Shown here: piece after piece, positions 43,751-52,668 of the stretch | How positions within the stretch are numbered: position 1 is the first letter of the stretch | Layout of the letters: each line of letters opens with the position of its first letter | Program-made: the position numbers and the translations under genes | Notes under the pieces: model-generated | Databases searched by the model: none | Told to the model about the DNA's origin: nothing | The model's input: only the letters and a program-made list of their open reading frames with translations | Assembly: GCA_000503195.1 (NCBI GenBank) | Contig: AYSC01000001.1 | Location: 124,001 to 188,000 of the forward strand | Direction: 5' to 3' | From: Blastomonas sp. CACIA14H2 | GTDB taxonomy: Bacteria; Pseudomonadota; Alphaproteobacteria; Sphingomonadales; Sphingomonadaceae | Length of the DNA stretch: 64,000 nt

Positions 43751-44956
43751 TCAAGCGGCGTGGAGCGTGCGCGCCAGCAGGTCGCGCTGGATTTCGTTGG
43801 TTCCAGCGTAGATGCTGGTCGCGCGGGCATTCAGGTAGAATGGCATGGCCGTGAGATCGAACATGTCGCCGATCGGATCGATACCCGAGGCGACGGTGAG
43901 GGCGTTCACCTGCGAGGGCACGGCCCACAATCCGGCGACCCTGACCTGCAAGGCGCCAAGCTGTTGGGTAAGCTCGGTGCTCATGATCTTGTTGAGCGAC
44001 GGCATGCCGGGGTCGCTGCCAATCGGATGATTGGTCAGGATCATGCGCTCATAGGCTTCGTAGGACACCAGTTCGGCTTCTATCTCTCCCAGATCGCGCT
44101 GAAAAACGGGATCATCGGCCAGCACGCCGCCATTCGGCGACGGGGCGCTGCGTACCGCCTGCTGGATGAGCGTCATTTTGCGACGCAGCATGGGGCTCAG
44201 TGCGGTTCCGCCGCGCTCGTGCTTGAGCAACTGTTTGGCGACCGACCAGCCGTCGTTTTCCGCACCGACGCGGCCCGATTTGGGAACGCGCACATTGTCG
44301 AAAAAGACCTCGCACTGTTCCACAAGCCCATCCAGACCGACGATGGGCCGCACGACCATCCCCGGATAGTCCATCCGGTCCAGCAACAGGAAGGTGATGC
44401 CCGCCTGCTTCCTGGCTTCCCTGCTGGTGCGGACGAGCATGAACATGCGATTGGCCTCATGTGCCAGCGTGGTCCAGATCTTCTGCCCGTTGATGACATA
44501 GTCGTCTCCGTCGGACACGGCCGAACACGCCAGCGAAGCTAGGTCCGACCCGGCATTGGGTTCGGAATAGCCCTGCGTCCAATAGTCCTCCCCCGACAGA
44601 ATGCCCGGCAGGTAACGGCGCTTTTGCTCCTCGGTGCCCAGCTCCATGATCAGCGGCCCCACCATCTGCAGCCCGTTCGGCAGAAGGGGGGGCAGGTCGC
44701 GCTTCCAGTGCTCTTCGGCAAAGATGTAACGCTGTTCCACCGACCAGCCTGTTCCGCCATGTTCAACCGGCCATGCGGGGGCGGACCAGCCCTTGGCATG
44801 AAGTATGCGGTGCCACTCCATGACCTCCTTGAACGGCGCGAAAACACTCGTGGTCTTCTTGCCCGCCTCACGGATGGCTGCCGTCGGAGCAGCGTCGAGA
44901 AACTCGCCAACTTCGCGGCGGAATGCCTGCAGCTCATCGCTGAAATCGATATGCAC
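43751..44956 (-). CDS. Acyl-CoA dehydrogenase, catalytic-subunit type
   Basis: A 401-residue acyl-CoA dehydrogenase: KGWSAPAWPVEHGGTGW, TQGYSEPNAGSDLASLAC, VINGQKIWTTLAHEANRM, FFDNVRVPKSGRVGAENDGW, and C-terminal ATSIYAGTNEIQRDLLARTL. This set is typical of the larger FadE-type subunits of hetero-oligomeric acyl-CoA dehydrogenases. It likely works with the protein encoded 13 bases downstream. A weak motif-3-like site (45012-45029) lies 56 bases upstream of its ATG, and a strong hairpin (45091-45126) separates it from the enoyl-CoA hydratase gene, so it probably starts a transcript with the second subunit and folE. Confidence 0.92.
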   Translation of the reverse strand: MHIDFSDELQAFRREVGEFLDAAPTAAIREAGKKTTSVFAPFKEVMEWHRILHAKGWSAPAWPVEHGGTGWSVEQRYIFAEEHWKRDLPPLLPNGLQMVGPLIMELGTEEQKRRYLPGILSGEDYWTQGYSEPNAGSDLASLACSAVSDGDDYVINGQKIWTTLAHEANRMFMLVRTSREARKQAGITFLLLDRMDYPGMVVRPIVGLDGLVEQCEVFFDNVRVPKSGRVGAENDGWSVAKQLLKHERGGTALSPMLRRKMTLIQQAVRSAPSPNGGVLADDPVFQRDLGEIEAELVSYEAYERMILTNHPIGSDPGMPSLNKIMSTELTQQLGALQVRVAGLWAVPSQVNALTVASGIDPIGDMFDLTAMPFYLNARATSIYAGTNEIQRDLLARTLHAA

Positions 44957-45011
44957 GGTCGGTGGAATCCTGACAAAAGGCGGAAGCGATCCGTCGCCGC
45001 AGCCAATTAAT

Positions 45012-45029
45012 TAATCGTTGAAATAATAG
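45012..45029. promoter_or_regulatory. Operator candidate, motif 3 (weak)
   Basis: TAATCG-N6-TAATAG, 8 of 12 arm bases matching the copy at 50283, inside an AT-rich patch (AATTAATTAAT) that stands out in the local GC-rich sequence. Confidence 0.25.
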
Positions 45030-45090
45030 CTCGCGGCGTCCGCGTAAAGGGCGAAAATCGACGAACCAGACCGAAGGTCGAGACAAGGGG

Positions 45091-45126
45091 TGAAGCCAGC
45101 GCGACCCCCCGTCCGCGCTGGCTTCA
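45091..45126 (-). terminator. Perfect 13-bp hairpin after enoyl-CoA hydratase gene
   Basis: TGAAGCCAGCGCG (45091-45103) and CGCGCTGGCTTCA (45114-45126) form a perfect 13-bp stem with a ten-base loop, nine bases past the hydratase stop. The following U-run is poor, but the stem is very stable. Confidence 0.6.
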
Positions 45127-45134
45127 ATCGCCGA

Positions 45135-45881
45135 TCACGCCTTGCGGGACGTGAACCTGGCAATTCTTTCCGCCATGTCGGGACCGACACCCTCGGTATT
45201 GTGCACCTCATGCGCGAGGCCGAACCGCAACGGCATGCCGTCCGTTGCGTCCATCAGCCGCTTGTAGCCAGCAATGCTGAAGGGAGAGTTCGCCAGGATC
45301 CGGTGCGCGAACGCCAGGACTTCCTCTTCAAACCGGGTATCGTCGAAGCACGCGTTTGCGAGCCCCATGGCTACCGCTTGCTCGCCGCTATAGGTCGCGG
45401 CGGTAAACATCATCTCGCGCGCCTTTGCGAAGCCCACTCGCCGGGGGAGGCGCTGCGTTATCCCCCAGACCGGCGTCAGCGCCCATTTCGCGTGTGTATC
45501 GGCAAAGCGGGCACTGGTCGAGGCAAGGATGATGTCGCCAGCCAGCGCCAGTTCCAGCGCGCCTGTGTAGCAGTGACCATGCACGGCGGCGATCACCGCC
45601 TGGGGCAGGCAGGCTAGCCGTTCGATCACCCTGGATTCGTACCCGAAATCCTGAGCTTCTCCCGCGCCGATGTCGCCAAGATCGTGACCAGCAGAAAAGC
45701 ATCGGCCGGCGCCCCGCAATATGACGCAGCCGATCCCGCTGTCCGGTCGTTCGAGGTCCGAAATGTGGCGCTCCAGCGCTTCAAACATCGCATGATTGAT
45801 GCTGTTGAGCTTTTCCGGCCGATTCAACGTCAGTATCGCGAGCGCGTCGACGTCTTCACGCAGCACAAGGGTTTCGACCAT
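45135..45881 (-). CDS. Enoyl-CoA hydratase/isomerase family protein
   Basis: A 248-residue crotonase: LTLNRPEKLNSINHAMF, GAGRCFSAGHDLGDIG (oxyanion loop 1; FSAGHDL), and VHGHCYTGALELALAGDIILAS where the usual GG of loop 2 reads TGA. The catalytic Glu residues of the archetypal hydratase are not both obvious, so hydratase, isomerase or lyase activity cannot be separated. It lies between the ALDH and the acyl-CoA dehydrogenase pair. Confidence 0.88.
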   Translation of the reverse strand: MVETLVLREDVDALAILTLNRPEKLNSINHAMFEALERHISDLERPDSGIGCVILRGAGRCFSAGHDLGDIGAGEAQDFGYESRVIERLACLPQAVIAAVHGHCYTGALELALAGDIILASTSARFADTHAKWALTPVWGITQRLPRRVGFAKAREMMFTAATYSGEQAVAMGLANACFDDTRFEEEVLAFAHRILANSPFSIAGYKRLMDATDGMPLRFGLAHEVHNTEGVGPDMAERIARFTSRKA

Positions 45882-45977
45882 TTCGCATTTCCTTCCTGAA
45901 TTGAGCGCACTCGCCGTTCGCGGCAGTCAAATGCCGCCCCGGGCTTTGCGTTCGAGAGGCAGTTTCCGACCCGGTGC

Positions 45978-47399
45978 CTATTTCGCCACGGTTATGGTTT
46001 GCGGGCTGGTGAACTCGAGCAAGCCTTCGCGGCCGTTCTCGACCCCGAAACCTGACAGTTTGTGGCCTGCGAACGGGGTCCATGGCATGATGTACTGGGT
46101 TTCGTTGACCCAAATTGTTCCGGTTTCCAACCGCGAGGCGATCTCGATCGCCTTGTGGGTATCTGCCGACCAGACCGAGCCACCCAGGCCGTATTCGGAC
46201 GCATTGGCGCGTTCGATCACCTCATCGATGTCGCTGAACTTGATCAACGGGAGGACAGGGCCGAACGCCTCTTCCTGTACGACGCGGCTGTCCTCGGGCG
46301 GATTGTCCACGATCGCGAGCGGAACGAAAAAGCCCTTGCCGCCTGCGGGAACGTCGCCGCCGACAAGAAACTTCAGGCCATTCTCGCGCGCATCGCGGAT
46401 CAGATCCTTGACCTTCTCGAATTGCGGTCGGTTCTGGATCGGACCGAAGTTGCTGCCCTGCTCGAGCCCGTCGCCTACCTTTGACGCGCGCGCGCGGGTC
46501 ACCATCGCGTCGGCCACCTTGTCGTAGACGTCTTCGTGAACATACATGCGCTTGATCGCGACGCACAGCTGCCCGCTATTCGCGAACGAAGCGCCGAACA
46601 GCTTGTCCGCGACCTTGTCGAGCTCGACGTCGGGCAGGACGATCGCAGCATCGTTTCCGCCAAGCTCCAGCGTCACGGGCTTCAAGTTTTCAGCGGCGGT
46701 CTGCATCACGCGCTTGCCGGTGGGCGTCGAGCCGGTGAAGCTGATCTTGTCGATGCCCGGGTGCGAGCTCAGCCAGGGGCCCAGTTGGTCACCGCCGCTG
46801 ACGACGTTGAAAACGCCTGCCGGAAGATGATCCTGCATCAGCTCGCCAAGCTTCAGCATGGTGAGCGGCGTGAACGGCGACGGCTTGAGAACCATCGTAT
46901 TGCCGGTGAGCAGCGCCGGTGCGATCTTCCAGACGGCAAGATTGACGGGGAAGTTCCAGGGCACGATCCCGGCGACCACGCCCAACGGAATGTGCCGTGT
47001 TTCGGACCGGCGCAGCTCCGAATCCTCGTTCACCTCGACAGGAATTTCCAGCTTGGCGACCGCACCGCACCAGAAGGCGGCAAAGTCCACTTCCAGCCGC
47101 GCTCCCCGCAGCGGTCGGCCCTGTTCGAGTGTGAACAGCCGGGCAAAGTCCTCGGCATGCTGTGCCAGAACTTCCCCGATCTTCGCCACCAGGCGGCGGC
47201 GTTCATCGAGCGGGGTCGCGCGCCAGGCGGGAAACGCCTTTCGCGCCGCCGCGACAGCCTGGTCCAGCTGCTCGCGCGAGCAATCGGGTGCCTTGGCGAC
47301 AACCTCCTCATTGGCGGGGTTGATGATGTCCAGCGTCGCCGCCGAAGCGACGCTGCGCCCGTCTATTGTCATCGAGAAATTGCTGAACAGGTCGGTCAT
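45978..47399 (-). CDS. NAD(P)-dependent aldehyde dehydrogenase
   Basis: A 473-residue ALDH: VVAGIVPWNFPVNLAVWKIAPALLTGNTMVLKPSPFTPL, FTGSTPTGKRVM, VTLELGGNDAAIV with the general-base Glu, ANSGQLCVAIKRMYVH with the nucleophilic Cys, and EEAFGPVLPLIKF. It oxidises an aldehyde to the acid. ATG 47399 follows GGTGAGAG; a GTG four codons upstream is possible. The adjacent acyl-CoA ligase could activate the acid product, giving an aldehyde-to-acyl-CoA pair. Confidence 0.94.
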   Translation of the reverse strand: MTDLFSNFSMTIDGRSVASAATLDIINPANEEVVAKAPDCSREQLDQAVAAARKAFPAWRATPLDERRRLVAKIGEVLAQHAEDFARLFTLEQGRPLRGARLEVDFAAFWCGAVAKLEIPVEVNEDSELRRSETRHIPLGVVAGIVPWNFPVNLAVWKIAPALLTGNTMVLKPSPFTPLTMLKLGELMQDHLPAGVFNVVSGGDQLGPWLSSHPGIDKISFTGSTPTGKRVMQTAAENLKPVTLELGGNDAAIVLPDVELDKVADKLFGASFANSGQLCVAIKRMYVHEDVYDKVADAMVTRARASKVGDGLEQGSNFGPIQNRPQFEKVKDLIRDARENGLKFLVGGDVPAGGKGFFVPLAIVDNPPEDSRVVQEEAFGPVLPLIKFSDIDEVIERANASEYGLGGSVWSADTHKAIEIASRLETGTIWVNETQYIMPWTPFAGHKLSGFGVENGREGLLEFTSPQTITVAK

Positions 47400-47490
47400 G
47401 GTCGCTCTCACCTCATGCTGAAAATGGTTTCACATCGCGCCCGAAATCCGGGCTGTCAGATCGCGGCTGCTGCCAGTTGTCCCGGGCGGC

Positions 47491-49038
47491 TTACGAGACA
47501 GCTGAATCTTCGCCCTTCCTGGCCCAGTAGCTGTCGCGGATCAGCCGCTTGTAAAGCTTGCCCGTCGCGTGACGAGGAAGCTCGGCCATGAAATCGATCT
47601 GCCGCGGAGCCTTGACGTGGCTGAGGTTGGCACGCGCGAACTGCATCAGCTCGGCCGCGAATTCATCGTTGGCATCGCTCCATTCGAGCGGTTGCACAAC
47701 GGCGACGACCTTCTCCCCCATTTCCTCATCCGGTGCACCGATCACCGCAACGTCGGCAACCCTGGGATGGGTGACGAGCAGGTTCTCGAGCTCTTGCGGG
47801 TAGATGTTGACGCCGCCGGAAATGATCATGAAGCTCTTGCGGTCGGTGAGGTAAAGATAGCCTTCTTCATCGACCCAGCCCACATCGCCCAGCGTGCTCC
47901 ATCCGTTGGGATGCCGCGACTCCTGGGTCTTTGCGGCGTCGTTATGATATTCGAAGGCCGGCCCCCCAGAGAAGTAGACCGTTCCTTCGGTGCGGGGCGG
48001 GAGCTCGTTTCCGTTCTCGTCGCAAATGTGCAATCGGGTAATGCGGGGGCGGCCTACCGACCCCTTGTGCGTCAGCCATTCCTGGGGCGAGATGAATGTC
48101 CCGCCATTGCCTTCGGAACCGCTGTAATATTCGTGGATGATCGGCCCGAACCAGTCCATCATCGCTTCCTTGATCGGGATGGGGCAGGGGGCGGCAGCAT
48201 GGATGACCGCCTGGAGCGAGGACACGTCATAGCGGTTGCGAACCTCCTCCGGCATCTTCAGCATGCGGACGAAGTGGGTCGGGACGAACTGGGCCGTCGT
48301 GACCCGATAGCGCTCGATCGCGTGCAATGCCGCTTCGGGGTCGAACTTTTCCATCACCACGACCGTGCCGCCCAGCCGCATCATGGCCATGCAATAGCGC
48401 AGCGGCGCAGCGTGATAGATGGGCGCAGGACAGAGATAGATGCTGTTTTCCGTGGCGCCGTACAGGTTGCGGAGCGCATCGACCAGCAGGTCGGGGGCCG
48501 TGATGGGCTGTCCGTTGATCGCGCGCGGCTTGATCCCCTTGGGACGGCCCGTGGTGCCTGACGAGTAGAGCATTTCGGCACCCGCCTGTTCGTCGCGGAC
48601 CGGCGTGACAGGCTGCGCGGCCCGCTCGGCCAGGAAGTCCCGATAGCCATCTGCCCCGGCCCCGATAGCGAAATGGGCGATGTCCAGCCCGCGTGCCAGC
48701 ACTTGCGCCGGCAAATCCCCCAGCTCCGCCGAAACGACAAGCGCCTTTGCGCCGCTGTCGGTCAGGATATAGGCGATCTCATCGGCCTGCAGCTTGTTCG
48801 AAACCGGCACGAAATAGAGCCCCGAACGCTGGGCTGCCCAGGCGATTTCGAAATAGACCGGGTTGTTCTCCATGCAGGCGGCGATCACGTCGCCCGCTTG
48901 GAGCCCGAGACTCCGAAACAGATGGGCCCCCTGGTTGGAGCGAGCATCGAGCTCTCCGTAGGTCACCATCACGCCGCTGGTCGCCATGATCATGGCGGGC
49001 TTGTCCGGGTTCGATTGAGCATGGATGTAAGGGTGCAT
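47491..49038 (-). CDS. Acyl-CoA synthetase (AMP-forming ligase)
   Basis: A 515-residue ANL-superfamily ligase: A3 motif MLYSSGTTGRPKGIK, A5 EYYSGSEGNGG, A7 GWSTLGDVGWVDEEGYLYLTDRKSFMIISGGVNIYPQELE, and the A10 Lys in RHATGKLYKRLIR. It activates a carboxylic acid via acyl-AMP to acyl-CoA. The YYSGSEGNGG signature is the form seen in steroid and fatty-acid-type FadD ligases. It lies 91 bases upstream of the ALDH gene. Confidence 0.94.
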   Translation of the reverse strand: MHPYIHAQSNPDKPAMIMATSGVMVTYGELDARSNQGAHLFRSLGLQAGDVIAACMENNPVYFEIAWAAQRSGLYFVPVSNKLQADEIAYILTDSGAKALVVSAELGDLPAQVLARGLDIAHFAIGAGADGYRDFLAERAAQPVTPVRDEQAGAEMLYSSGTTGRPKGIKPRAINGQPITAPDLLVDALRNLYGATENSIYLCPAPIYHAAPLRYCMAMMRLGGTVVVMEKFDPEAALHAIERYRVTTAQFVPTHFVRMLKMPEEVRNRYDVSSLQAVIHAAAPCPIPIKEAMMDWFGPIIHEYYSGSEGNGGTFISPQEWLTHKGSVGRPRITRLHICDENGNELPPRTEGTVYFSGGPAFEYHNDAAKTQESRHPNGWSTLGDVGWVDEEGYLYLTDRKSFMIISGGVNIYPQELENLLVTHPRVADVAVIGAPDEEMGEKVVAVVQPLEWSDANDEFAAELMQFARANLSHVKAPRQIDFMAELPRHATGKLYKRLIRDSYWARKGEDSAVS

Positions 49039-49151
49039 GTCTGGTCTCTATGTTGAATGTCATCAGGAGATCCCGGCTGGATCTCCGGGGGCCAACAGCG
49101 GACCCTGCCGGAATGGCCAGGCCCGGCTCCAGGCGAACGGCGGACCGCTGG

Positions 49152-49334
49152 TCACCCGTTGACGGCAAAGTCCACGATGCTGGAAGCGCCATTGGCCATG
49201 AAACCTGTGCAGTGACGGATTGGCCCTCCCTGCATAAGCTCGGCGCCCTGATCTGCCAGCCTCATGCCGCAGAACGGACCAGGCCCGTTCACTGCGGTTC
49301 CGACGATGCGGTTGCCCGTCCGCGGCCCGGTCAT
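49152..49334 (-). pseudogene. Truncated class III CoA-transferase/racemase remnant
   Basis: A 60-codon minus-strand frame beginning one base after the SDR stop. NRIVGTAVNGPGPFCGMRLADQGAEL matches the N-terminus of alpha-methylacyl-CoA racemase/CaiB proteins (normally ELAGIGPGPFCGMLLADLGADV), followed by ASSIVDFAVNG like the family's RSIVLDLK segment, then a stop. About 85% of a normal 360-400-residue protein is missing. The tight spacing to the SDR implies an intact operon gene lost by deletion. Confidence 0.65.
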
Positions 49335-49335
49335 G

Positions 49336-50115
49336 TCAGCGCGGCGCCATGCGGATGGAACCATCCAGACGTACGTCCTCGCCGTTGAAATAGGAGTTGC
49401 GGATCATCTCGAGCGCGAGGCTGGCATATTCGGCCGGGTCGCCAAGACGCTTCGGAAAGGGCACCTGCGCGCCCAGCGCATCAAGGATGTTCTGCGGAGC
49501 CCCCTTCAGCAGCGGCGTGTTGAAGATGCCGGGCAGAATCGTGTTGACGCGAATGCCTTCGGACGAAAGGTCGCGCGCGATCGGCAGGGTCATACCGACC
49601 ACGCCGCCCTTGGAGGCCGAATAGGCTGCCTGGCCAATCTGTCCGTCTTCGGCGGCCACGCTTGCCGTGTTCACGATCGCGCCGCGCTCGCCGCCGTCCT
49701 CTGGGTCCAGCGTCAGCATGCCGGCTGCCGATTTCGCGATGCAGCGGAATGTGCCGACCAGGTTGATCTGGACGATCCTGTCGAAGGCATCGACCGGGAA
49801 ATGGCTGATGGCGCCGGTCTTGCGGTCGCGGCCCGCCGTCTTGATGGCATTGCCCGTACCGGCACAGTTCACCAGGATGGCCTCCTGCCCATGCGCAGCG
49901 CGGGCCTTTTCAAAGCCTGAATCGACGCTGGCGTCGTTGGTGACGTCCACCTTGCAGAAGACCCCGCCGAGTTCCGCTGCCACCGCGGCTCCGGCTTCTT
50001 CATTCAGGTCGAAGATGGCAACCTTGACGCCTTCAGCGGCGAGGGCGCGCGCCGTTGCCTCCCCCAGCCCGCTTGCCCCGCCTGTCACGACGGCCGATTT
50101 GCCTGCAATTTTCAC
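49336..50115 (-). CDS. SDR of the 3-hydroxyacyl-CoA dehydrogenase type II class
   Basis: A 259-residue SDR: AVVTGGASGLGEATARAL, acidic FDLNEEAG (NAD), NTASVAAEDGQIGQAAYSASKGGVVGMTLPIARDL (Ser, Tyr, Lys), and LPGIFNTPLL. The long SHFPVDAFDRIVQINLVGTF and the DGQIGQAAYSASK run match HSD17B10/HADH2-like enzymes, which oxidise 3-hydroxyacyl-CoAs, including 2-methyl-branched ones. Divergent from the MDR gene at 50362 with the perfect motif-3 site between; first gene of the minus-strand set through the ligase. Confidence 0.92.
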   Translation of the reverse strand: MKIAGKSAVVTGGASGLGEATARALAAEGVKVAIFDLNEEAGAAVAAELGGVFCKVDVTNDASVDSGFEKARAAHGQEAILVNCAGTGNAIKTAGRDRKTGAISHFPVDAFDRIVQINLVGTFRCIAKSAAGMLTLDPEDGGERGAIVNTASVAAEDGQIGQAAYSASKGGVVGMTLPIARDLSSEGIRVNTILPGIFNTPLLKGAPQNILDALGAQVPFPKRLGDPAEYASLALEMIRNSYFNGEDVRLDGSIRMAPR

Positions 50116-50282
50116 TGATCATCCCCTGGTTATCTGTCTGGATCTGGGCGCCTGCTCGGTGGGCCTAGACGATTGTCACACTGGCGGTTCTGTTGGCTTT
50201 GCGCACGGCTTTCAGGCCGGGCCGCGGAACGCATCCGGATTCTGCGTCTTGACCGGGCTTGCGATAGCACTCAAATTTCTGC

Positions 50283-50300
50283 TAATCAATCGCCTGATTA
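50283..50300. promoter_or_regulatory. Operator candidate, motif 3 (best copy)
   Basis: TAATCA-N6-TGATTA, perfect six-base arms, in the divergent interval between the SDR (start 50115) and the MDR gene (start 50362). Confidence 0.5.
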
Positions 50301-50361
50301 ATTTGGCCACGGCTTAGGCAATTGGCAGTCGCTGAGCAGGATGCGGGGAGTTGCAAAGACC

Positions 50362-51360
50362 ATGACCATGAGCGCACTTGTATGCGAGGCGTTCAGTCCG
50401 CGGCCGCGACTGGCCTGCCGCGCCATGCCGATTCCGCAGCCAGGTTCGGGCGAGGTCAGGATTAGGGTGGCCAGCGCGGGCCTCGGCTTTGTCGATGCCC
50501 TGATCTGTTCGGGCGAGTATCAGATAAAGCCGCAACTGCCCTTCGTACCGGGTTTTGAAGTGGCAGGCTGGGTCGACGCGGTGGGCGAAGGCGTCGACTC
50601 GCTGCAAGCCGGGGATCGCGTGGCGGGGATCGTTGCCCGCGGGGGGCTCGGCCAATACGTGGTGGCGCCCACGCACGCGCTTGTCGCGATCCCAGCCGCG
50701 TTGCCCTTCGCCGCCGCAGCAGGCTGTCTCACCAATTATGCGACGGTGGCCTTTGGATTGCAGCGATTGGGGCGCCCGGTCGAAGGGGAAACCATGCTCG
50801 TGCTGGGGGGCGGCGGAGGCCTTGGAATGGCTGCGCTGGACTTCGGCCGAATGCTGGGATTGCGGACGCTTGCGCTGGCAGCGTCCGAGCAGAAGCGACG
50901 CGCTGCTCTCGAGCAGGGGGCGGATATCGTCATGGACTATAGTGGCAAGGACTGGCGGCGCGATGTGGAGGCTAAGATCGGCAAGGCGGCTGTCGATATC
51001 GTGTTCGATCCGGTCGGCGGAGCCATGTCCGAGCCGGCCTTTCGACTGCTGGCCATTGGCGGAAGGCATCTCGTGCTGGGGTTCGCCTCGGGAGAGATCG
51101 CCCGGCTGCCCTTGAACCTGCCATTGCTGCGCCGCGCGGATGTCATCGGGGTCGATTGGGGCGGTGCCATGCGAAGCGACCCCACGCTGTTCCGTTCGAC
51201 CTTTGCGCCGATCGCCAAGGCGCTATCGGACGGCGCGCTTCGGCCGGCTGCGATCCATTCGATCGCGCCGCGCGAGGCTGAGGCGGCGCTGGCGAGCTTG
51301 CGCGACCGGAAGGCTTACGGAAAACTGGTCGTCGATATGGCGTCGGAACACTGGACTTGA
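50362..51360 (+). CDS. NADPH:quinone oxidoreductase-family MDR protein
   Basis: A 332-residue zinc-free medium-chain reductase: GEVRIRVASAGLGFVDALICSGEYQIKPQLPFVPGFEVAG, YATVAFGL, VLGGGGGLGMAALDFGRMLG (NADPH loop). Reduces quinones or enoyl groups in other members. Starts at 50341 or 50362 are possible; GGGGAG is spaced better for 50362. Followed by an SDR gene (51456) on the same strand, under the best motif-3 site. Confidence 0.88.
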   Translation: MTMSALVCEAFSPRPRLACRAMPIPQPGSGEVRIRVASAGLGFVDALICSGEYQIKPQLPFVPGFEVAGWVDAVGEGVDSLQAGDRVAGIVARGGLGQYVVAPTHALVAIPAALPFAAAAGCLTNYATVAFGLQRLGRPVEGETMLVLGGGGGLGMAALDFGRMLGLRTLALAASEQKRRAALEQGADIVMDYSGKDWRRDVEAKIGKAAVDIVFDPVGGAMSEPAFRLLAIGGRHLVLGFASGEIARLPLNLPLLRRADVIGVDWGGAMRSDPTLFRSTFAPIAKALSDGALRPAAIHSIAPREAEAALASLRDRKAYGKLVVDMASEHWT

Positions 51361-51455
51361 TGAACTTGGCCTCGCGTGCTGCTGGCCGAGGGGATGCTTC
51401 TTGATCGCTTGAAGGTGTGATAGCGCGCTGGGGATCAAGCGGGGAGTTGGCAAGC

Positions 51456-52217
51456 GTGAACGACATTCGACTGGATGGAAGACTTGCGCTGATAACGGGC
51501 GCCTCTTCGGGCTTTGGCGCCCATTTCGCGCGCGTCTTTGTGGCTGCGGGAGCGCGGGTCGCACTCGGTGCCAGGCGAAAGAATCTTGTGGACGCGCTCG
51601 CCGAAGAACTCGGTCCCGCCGCATTGCCCCTGGAATTGAACGTCGAAGACGAGTCGTCGATCATCAAGGCATTTGATGCGGCGGAAGAGCATTTTGGTGC
51701 TGCGGTCGATACGGTGATCGCGAATGCCGGGCGTGCCAGTGGGGCGCGCGCAACCGATATCGAGGGCAGCGAGGCGCGCTCCACGATCGATGTCAACCTG
51801 ACCGGCGCCTTCTTCACGGCGCGTGAGGGTGCGCGGCGGATGATCAAGGCGGGTTCACGCGAAACCCGGCGCGGCAGGATCGTGCTCATCGGGTCGATCA
51901 CTGCGCGCCAGACCCGATCGTTGGACAGTCTCTATGCTTCGTCCAAGGCAGCCATTGCCCATCTCGGCCGGAATCTGGCGCGCGAGTGGAGCCGGCAGGG
52001 GATCAACGTGAATGTCGTCCAGCCCGGCCATGTCGATACGGGGTTTCATGGCACATGGCTTGAAACGGAGCCGGGCAAGGCTTTCGTCAACGCATTCGAC
52101 CGGAAGCGACTGGTTCCGATCGAGGCGGTCGATCCGATCGTCAAATACCTGGCGTCCGACGATTCGGAATTCATGACCGGCAGCATCATAGATATGGATG
52201 ACGGCCAATCCCTCTGA
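51456..52217 (+). CDS. Short-chain dehydrogenase/reductase
   Basis: A 253-residue SDR: LALITGASSGFGAHFARVFVAAGARVALGARR (NADP-type Arg), ANAGRASG, IGSITARQTRSLDSLYASSKAAIA with Ser/Tyr/Lys, and MTGSIIDMDDGQ. Start is GTG 51456, nine bases after GGGGAG. Downstream of the MDR gene; probably co-transcribed. Likely acts on a hydroxyacyl or alicyclic alcohol. Confidence 0.9.
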   Translation: MNDIRLDGRLALITGASSGFGAHFARVFVAAGARVALGARRKNLVDALAEELGPAALPLELNVEDESSIIKAFDAAEEHFGAAVDTVIANAGRASGARATDIEGSEARSTIDVNLTGAFFTAREGARRMIKAGSRETRRGRIVLIGSITARQTRSLDSLYASSKAAIAHLGRNLAREWSRQGINVNVVQPGHVDTGFHGTWLETEPGKAFVNAFDRKRLVPIEAVDPIVKYLASDDSEFMTGSIIDMDDGQSL

Positions 52218-52668
52218 CGGCAGCCTGATCGATCGGCCGAGCTGCGGCGGGACATCGGCCGACCAGGCATAACGCATCAATCGCTGTTCGCGCTGGCAAG
52301 GCCTGGTCAGCTGCGATGCTGCGCCGTGCCCAGCGCGCGGATGGGCAGCGGCGGCCGGTGACGGCTGCGCAGCGAGTTTTCGTACCGACAACGCCCCCCA
52401 CCCCAATCAGGCGATTTCGTGACCATGCGGTTGTCCAGACCGCATGCATTGCCTTGTCGTCCGGATGCGGGGGCAAACGCTTCCGTTCGCCCAGCGCCAT
52501 GCGTGCATGCCCGTGCTGCGATCCCGGGCTGGGCACAGCTTGGCGCGCACATGCGGTATAATCAAAGTGCGGGCAGATAGATCTTGCCATCTGATAGTCA
52601 TCATGGCATTTCAATCCTCGATAACGCAATAAAATGCTCCATAATTTTGATGTTTGGATTTCGAGGGG
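52218..52668. other. Intergenic region before nitronate monooxygenase operon
   Basis: About 450 bases; GC-rich at left and AT-rich at right (52560-52660), where a promoter is likely. Opposed small frames around 52307-52632 are mutual shadows without protein character. Confidence 0.35.
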
